A DNA stretch of 64,000 nt from Ornithinibacillus scapharcae TW25 (GTDB taxonomy: Bacteria > Bacillota > Bacilli > Bacillales > Amphibacillaceae), in NCBI RefSeq assembly GCF_000190475.1, contig NZ_AEWH01000050.1, forward strand, positions 116,304 through 180,303. Direction: 5' to 3'. Both the position numbers and the translations under genes were made by a program. Positions 59,745 through 64,000 of this stretch are shown here, one piece after another. The notes under the pieces were generated by a model, which worked only from the letters and a program-made list of their open reading frames with translations, ran no database searches and had not been told where the DNA came from. Positions within the stretch are counted from its first letter, which is position 1. Every line of letters starts with the position of its first letter.

Positions 59745-60190
59745 CGTGTCGCGCCGCGCGAGGGGAGGGCGAACTTGCGCAACACCCTGATAAACTTGCG
59801 ACAGCTTGTGAAAATCTCGCGCGTGGGGTAGGATTGTCGCGAGTGTTGTTTCATTTCGCGCGCGAGTTTAGTCAGGTCGCGCAACTCCATCTCTTGTTGG
59901 CGTGACTTTTTCTAAAGTCGCGCAGCTTTCTTCTATTCTCGCGCGAACTTTATCGTGGGTCGCGCAACGGATTGAACTCGCGCGGGGCAGTACTTATCTT
60001 ACGCCCATTTGGAGTACTTTCGCGAGGGGTATCGAAATGGACGCGCGGGGCACATCTATTCTATACGAGAGATAGCTGCGCTAGCGTGATTACCCTCTTC
60101 CCTCTCTCTACTTTATGAAAACTCGCGCACAATTCCTTCGAACTCGCTCTACTTGACTAGTTTCACGCGCGACTCTAGAAACTTGTTAGT
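59745..60190. repeat. CGCG-rich tract inserted between purN and purH
   Basis: About 450 bp with more than a dozen words such as GTCGCGCAAC, CTCGCGCGAAC and TTCGCGCGCGAG, far richer in CGCG than the surrounding genes and related in vocabulary to the tract at 36942-37425. No reading frame with a ribosome binding site is seen. Whether the pur transcript reads through it is unknown; no T-tailed hairpin is obvious. Confidence 0.75.
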
Positions 60191-60215
60191 CCCAGCCGTC
60201 TGTACCATCCACCTG

Positions 60216-60797
60216 TCAAACTTCCTCTAGCTCTACTAGTCCAACAACCATATTGATAACCTCTGGATACAATGCATGCTCAATTTCCTGTATTCTAGAT
60301 TTCAGTGTTTCTTCTGTATCATTCGGAAATATTTCTACTTTCTTTTGTGCGATGATTGGACCTGTGTCCATCCCTTCGTCTACATAGTGTACCGTTACAC
60401 CGGTAGTTTTACAGGCTGCACGTATTGCCTGGCCGATTGCATCCTTACCTGGAAAGTTTGGTAATAGCGAAGGGTGGATATTAATAATTCTTCCCTCGTA
60501 AGCCTCCAGTAAAGTTGGTCCGATTAGCCGCATATAACCCGCTAAAAATATCCATTCTACTTCTAATTCTCTTACGGTTATAAGAATATTAGACTCATAT
60601 TCTTGTTTCGTATCATAGTCTCTCGGATTTAAAACAAACGTTTGTACACCATATTGATTAGCTTTATCGATTACAGTAGCACCTGGTTTATCACACACTA
60701 AAAGTACAATCTCACATGCCAGGTTCTCATCATTCATCATCGCTTCAAAGTTACTACCAGTTCCAGAAGCAAATACTGCAGCTTTTATTTTACGCAT
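60216..60797 (-). CDS. purN: Phosphoribosylglycinamide formyltransferase (10-formyl-THF dependent)
   Basis: A 193-aa enzyme, step 3 of purine synthesis. [18 protein letters not shown], the catalytic [17 protein letters not shown] (Asn-His-Asp set NIHPSLLP...DTGPII). Start ATG 60797 overlaps the purM stop by 8 bp; an AAGGAG lies 12 nt upstream, slightly far. A start at 60824 is possible but adds residues not seen in the family. Confidence 0.94.
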   Translation of the reverse strand: MRKIKAAVFASGTGSNFEAMMNDENLACEIVLLVCDKPGATVIDKANQYGVQTFVLNPRDYDTKQEYESNILITVRELEVEWIFLAGYMRLIGPTLLEAYEGRIINIHPSLLPNFPGKDAIGQAIRAACKTTGVTVHYVDEGMDTGPIIAQKKVEIFPNDTEETLKSRIQEIEHALYPEVINMVVGLVELEEV

Positions 60798-61812
60798 GAC
60801 GGAAATGTACTCCTTCTTCATCAACTACATGGCCAATAATTTTGGGAGTATCACCGACTTCAGCCAATTCAACCAATGCAGAATCAACGTCTTCTTCAGA
60901 GACAATGATCATCATACCTATTCCCATATTATAAATGCCGCACATCTCCTCAAAAGACAGTTCTCCTATACCCTGTAAGAATGGAAAAATTTCTGGGATA
61001 TCCCAACTTCCAATAGTCATTTCTACACCTAATCCTGTTGGAAGCATTCTAGGAATATTCTCATAGAATCCCCCACCCGTGATATGTGATATCCCTTTTA
61101 TATCAATCTTCTTTATTAATCTAGAGATTGCTTTCGAATATATTTTCGTAGGCTCCATTAACCATTCACCAAGTGGCTTGGAGAGCCCTATTGGCGTAGA
61201 AGTGAGATTCATGCCGTTCACAAGCTTTCTTACTAATGAATAACCATTAGAATGGATGCCACTTGAAGGAAGGCCTATTACCATATCTCCTGCTTGAACA
61301 GATTCACCGGTGATAATTTTTGATTTTTCCGCTATGCCAACAACAAAACCGGCTAAGTCATATTCATTATCGGTATACATTCCTGGCATTTCTGCGGTTT
61401 CTCCTCCAATCAAAGCAGTACCAGCTCTTTGACAACCTTCCGCAATTCCTGATACAATTTGTTCCATTTTAGCCGGGTTATTTTTACCACATGCAATATA
61501 ATCTAGGAAAAACAATGGCTCCGCGCCTTGTGCAACAATATCATTCACACACATAGCTACTAAATCGATTCCCACTGTATCATGTTTATCCAGTTCGAAC
61601 GCTAACTTAAGCTTTGTTCCCACACCATCTGTGCCTGATACTAGCACTGGTTCCTCATACGAAAAAGATGTCAGATCAAATAATCCCGCAAAAGCGCCAA
61701 CTCCACCAAGTACTTCTGGTCTAGTAGTTTTTTTAATATGCTTTTTCATTCGTTCGACCGCTTCATAGCCTGCTTCTACATCTACGCCTGCAGCTTTATA
61801 TACCTTAGACAA
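60790..61812 (-). CDS. purM: Phosphoribosylformylglycinamidine cyclo-ligase (AIR synthetase)
   Basis: A 340-aa ATP-dependent enzyme, step 5 of the pathway. [24 protein letters not shown] and [18 protein letters not shown] are diagnostic. Start is TTG 61812 with GGAG 9 nt upstream. Lies 13 bp after purF. Confidence 0.95.
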   Translation of the reverse strand: MSKVYKAAGVDVEAGYEAVERMKKHIKKTTRPEVLGGVGAFAGLFDLTSFSYEEPVLVSGTDGVGTKLKLAFELDKHDTVGIDLVAMCVNDIVAQGAEPLFFLDYIACGKNNPAKMEQIVSGIAEGCQRAGTALIGGETAEMPGMYTDNEYDLAGFVVGIAEKSKIITGESVQAGDMVIGLPSSGIHSNGYSLVRKLVNGMNLTSTPIGLSKPLGEWLMEPTKIYSKAISRLIKKIDIKGISHITGGGFYENIPRMLPTGLGVEMTIGSWDIPEIFPFLQGIGELSFEEMCGIYNMGIGMMIIVSEEDVDSALVELAEVGDTPKIIGHVVDEEGVHFRHA

Positions 61813-61825
61813 AACGACACACTCC

Positions 61826-63235
61826 TCAACACTTCGTATAGGAAAACGTTAATTTCTCTTTACCTTTAATAGGATAGTTGCCTGTCATACAGGCCATGCA
61901 AACGCCTTGCTCGAATGTCTCTTTTGAAATAATCGCTTTCTCAAGCCCTGTACTCGATAGATATGCTAGACTATCCGCACCTATCAAATCGCATATTTCT
62001 TCTAACGTGTAATTCGCCGCGATTAATTCCTCCTTGGTAGACATATCAATTCCGTAGTAGCAAGGATTGGTAATGGCAGGAGAAGCAATTCTGACATGTA
62101 CTTCCTTCGCCCCAGCTTCTTTCAGCATGTTAACAATTCGTTTACAAGTGGTTCCCCGCACAATTGAATCATCAATCATAATGACTCGCTTACCTTCCAC
62201 AATTCCGCGAACAGGGGATAATTTCATTTTTACCCCTTGCTCCCGGAGTGATTGCGAGGGCTGAATGAACGTTCTACCAATATAGCGATTTTTAATTAAT
62301 CCAATTTCATACGGAATCCCGCTATACTCGGCGTAACCGATTGCTGCAGATATACTCGAATCAGGTACACCAGTTACAACATCTGCTTGTACTGGCGCCT
62401 CCTTAGCAAGCTCTATCCCCATCCGCTTTCGTGAAGCATGCACATTCACATGGTTTAAGTCACTATCAGGACGTGAAAAATAAACATATTCCATTGCACA
62501 TAATGCACGCTTTTCTTGTGGTGCAAATCGAATCGATTCCAGTCCGTTATTTGAGATTGTTATCAATTCCCCTGGTAAAACTTCTCGTTCATATGTCGCA
62601 CCCACTATATCAAAAGCAGATGTCTCTGAGGCTACGACATATGCCGATCCCAGTCTACCGATAGATAATGGACGCAAGCCTTTTGGATCTAATGCAATAT
62701 ACATACTTTCCTCAGTTAAGATAACAAAGGCATACGCCCCGATTAATTGTTGGAGCGCATCCTTTAACCCCGATACTGTATCCATGCTCCCATTTTTCTT
62801 AAGTAAATGAGCTAGAACCTCTGTATCGGAAGAGGTTTGCATGATGCTGCCAGCCGCTTCAAGTTCTCCTCTAAGTTCATAAGCGTTCATGATATTACCA
62901 TTATGAGCAAAAGCCATACTGCCAGTTTGTGAACGGAAAAGTAGTGGTTGAACATTATCAATCGTTCTTTCCCCTTGGGTTGCGTATCGAACATGACCGA
63001 TAGCCGCATGCCCACTCAGCTTTGAAAAATCATACCTCTTGAAAACATCATTAACAAGTCCTTGCCCTTTATGAAGTTCTAACTCAAGACCGTTTGAGGT
63101 TACGACTCCAGCACCTTCTTGCCCACGATGCTGCAACGCATGAAGACCATAATAAGTTAATTCAGCAGCCTGTTCATGCCCCCATATCCCAAAGACACCG
63201 CACTCTTCATTTAAACCTCTTATTTCAGCAAGCAT
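61826..63235 (-). CDS. purF: Amidophosphoribosyltransferase
   Basis: A 469-aa glutamine amidotransferase, first step of purine synthesis. An 11-residue propeptide precedes the catalytic Cys12 ([11 protein letters not shown]); PRPP loop [13 protein letters not shown]; 4Fe-4S cysteines in the C-terminal half, including CMACMTG near the end, the oxygen-sensitive Bacillus type. Overlaps the purL end by 16 bp. Confidence 0.96.
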   Translation of the reverse strand: MLAEIRGLNEECGVFGIWGHEQAAELTYYGLHALQHRGQEGAGVVTSNGLELELHKGQGLVNDVFKRYDFSKLSGHAAIGHVRYATQGERTIDNVQPLLFRSQTGSMAFAHNGNIMNAYELRGELEAAGSIMQTSSDTEVLAHLLKKNGSMDTVSGLKDALQQLIGAYAFVILTEESMYIALDPKGLRPLSIGRLGSAYVVASETSAFDIVGATYEREVLPGELITISNNGLESIRFAPQEKRALCAMEYVYFSRPDSDLNHVNVHASRKRMGIELAKEAPVQADVVTGVPDSSISAAIGYAEYSGIPYEIGLIKNRYIGRTFIQPSQSLREQGVKMKLSPVRGIVEGKRVIMIDDSIVRGTTCKRIVNMLKEAGAKEVHVRIASPAITNPCYYGIDMSTKEELIAANYTLEEICDLIGADSLAYLSSTGLEKAIISKETFEQGVCMACMTGNYPIKGKEKLTFSYTKC

Positions 63236-64000
63236 GGGATTGCCCCTCTCCAGAGTCGATGTAATTCTGATACATTCTCCGATAAAATAGTACCATCTTC
63301 ATTCGAAATGCTTAACATACCATCCTCTGTTACCATTCCAATATTTATAGCATTTTCAACAATCTGCTCAAAATCCTGTTGATGCTCTTTTTTGACACTT
63401 ACTAGAAAACGAGATTGTGTTTCACTAAAGAGTGCAACGGTTGCATTGCCTTGCAGCTGAATATTAGCACCTAGATTAGGCTTATTAAACAAACATTCCG
63501 CCACCGCTACACCTAAACCACCTTCAGCAAGGTCATGGGCAGAGACAACTAGACCACTTCGAATCGCTTTAAGAAGTTGTTGCTGACGGTCCCTCTCCAT
63601 CTCCAGATTAATTTCAGGTGCTTTACCAGAGTAACTTCCTTCCAACACATTTTGGAGTTCACTGCCTCCAAATTCTGTTTTCGTTTCTCCAATAAGGTAA
63701 ATTGCATCGCCAGCCTGTTGAAAATAGCTCGAAGTAATGTGGTCGATTGACTCGTGTAATCCAACCATTCCTACAATCGGTGTTGGAAAAATTGCTTTTC
63801 CCTTCGATTGGTTATACAACGACACATTCCCACTAATCACAGGAGTATCTAACATTTCACAAGCTTCACTCATGCCTTGCACACTTTTTTCCATTTGCCA
63901 GAATACCTCTGGATTTGTTGGATTACCAAAGTTCAATCCATCCGTTAGTCCAAGTGGACGGGCACCGGAACAGACAATATTTCTAGCTGCTTCAGCAACA
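63220..64000 (-). CDS. purL: Phosphoribosylformylglycinamidine synthase subunit II (PurL), C-terminal part
   Basis: The gene runs off the window end: the frame continues upstream of 63936 through [22 protein letters not shown] to the edge. Visible features are [26 protein letters not shown] and the family-typical end [14 protein letters not shown]. It makes FGAM together with PurQ and PurS, which should lie beyond the window. Confidence 0.94.
   Translation of the reverse strand, partial: VAEAARNIVCSGARPLGLTDGLNFGNPTNPEVFWQMEKSVQGMSEACEMLDTPVISGNVSLYNQSKGKAIFPTPIVGMVGLHESIDHITSSYFQQAGDAIYLIGETKTEFGGSELQNVLEGSYSGKAPEINLEMERDRQQQLLKAIRSGLVVSAHDLAEGGLGVAVAECLFNKPNLGANIQLQGNATVALFSETQSRFLVSVKKEHQQDFEQIVENAINIGMVTEDGMLSISNEDGTILSENVSELHRLWRGAIPCLLK

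Noticed and set aside
59704-59890. N-terminal extension of PurH
   Set aside because: The extra residues come from the CGCG tract, do not match the family, and a good ribosome binding site precedes the internal ATG.

Overview
The window is chromosomal DNA from a low-GC Gram-positive of the Bacillaceae. The Oceanobacillus/Virgibacillus/Ornithinibacillus side of the family is my guess from gene content, not a proven placement. The right half, read on the minus strand, follows the Bacillus subtilis pur-to-yefA order: purL (partial), purF, purM, purN, purH, purD, yerA, yerB, yerC, an rRNA methyltransferase, pcrB, pcrA, ligA, camS/yerH, a P5C dehydrogenase, gatC, gatA, gatB, dgkB/yerQ and rlmCD/yefA. 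AGGAGG-type ribosome binding sites, TTG/GTG starts and T-tailed terminators fit this group. I see no tRNA, rRNA, CRISPR array or phage.

Layout. 0-14 kb: scattered single genes and small regulated units: a YumC-like ferredoxin-NADP reductase, a YfjO-like RNA methyltransferase, an MBL hydrolase/TetR operon with two palindromic operators, an autoregulated GntR/ABC exporter operon, an XRE/membrane-protein pair, a LysE exporter and an amino-acid permease. 14.2-21.7 kb: one minus-strand operon for PTS uptake and breakdown of an unknown polyol or deoxy-sugar: PRD regulator, IIA, IIB, IIC, two zinc dehydrogenases, a DeoC-type aldolase and an unlisted 52-aa membrane protein. A perfect CcpA cre site lies at its promoter. 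21.8-23.3 kb: an IS3-family element inserted between the two arms of a terminator. 23.4-35.2 kb: putP, membrane and lipoproteins, a LysR/MFS pair, a SgrR-like regulator facing an EamA transporter, and a serine hydrolase. 35.4-64 kb: the conserved housekeeping block.

Most interesting items. (1) An RRNPP-type regulator (XRE helix-turn-helix plus TPR) followed 13 bp later by a 50-aa TTG-started secreted peptide precursor, with five copies of a heptamer in a strong inverted repeat upstream: a probable undescribed quorum-sensing pair. (2) The PTS/dual dehydrogenase/DeoC operon, which lacks the kinase and class II aldolase of galactitol catabolism. (3) Two intergenic tracts dense in CGCG words, one of which splits purN from purH.

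Caution on sequence quality. Three genes (IS orfB, putP, pcrA) are each broken by a single missing base in a homopolymer. PcrA is essential in B. subtilis, so base-calling errors are more likely than true pseudogenes. Starts were moved from the longest reading frame wherever a ribosome binding site or family alignment decided it.
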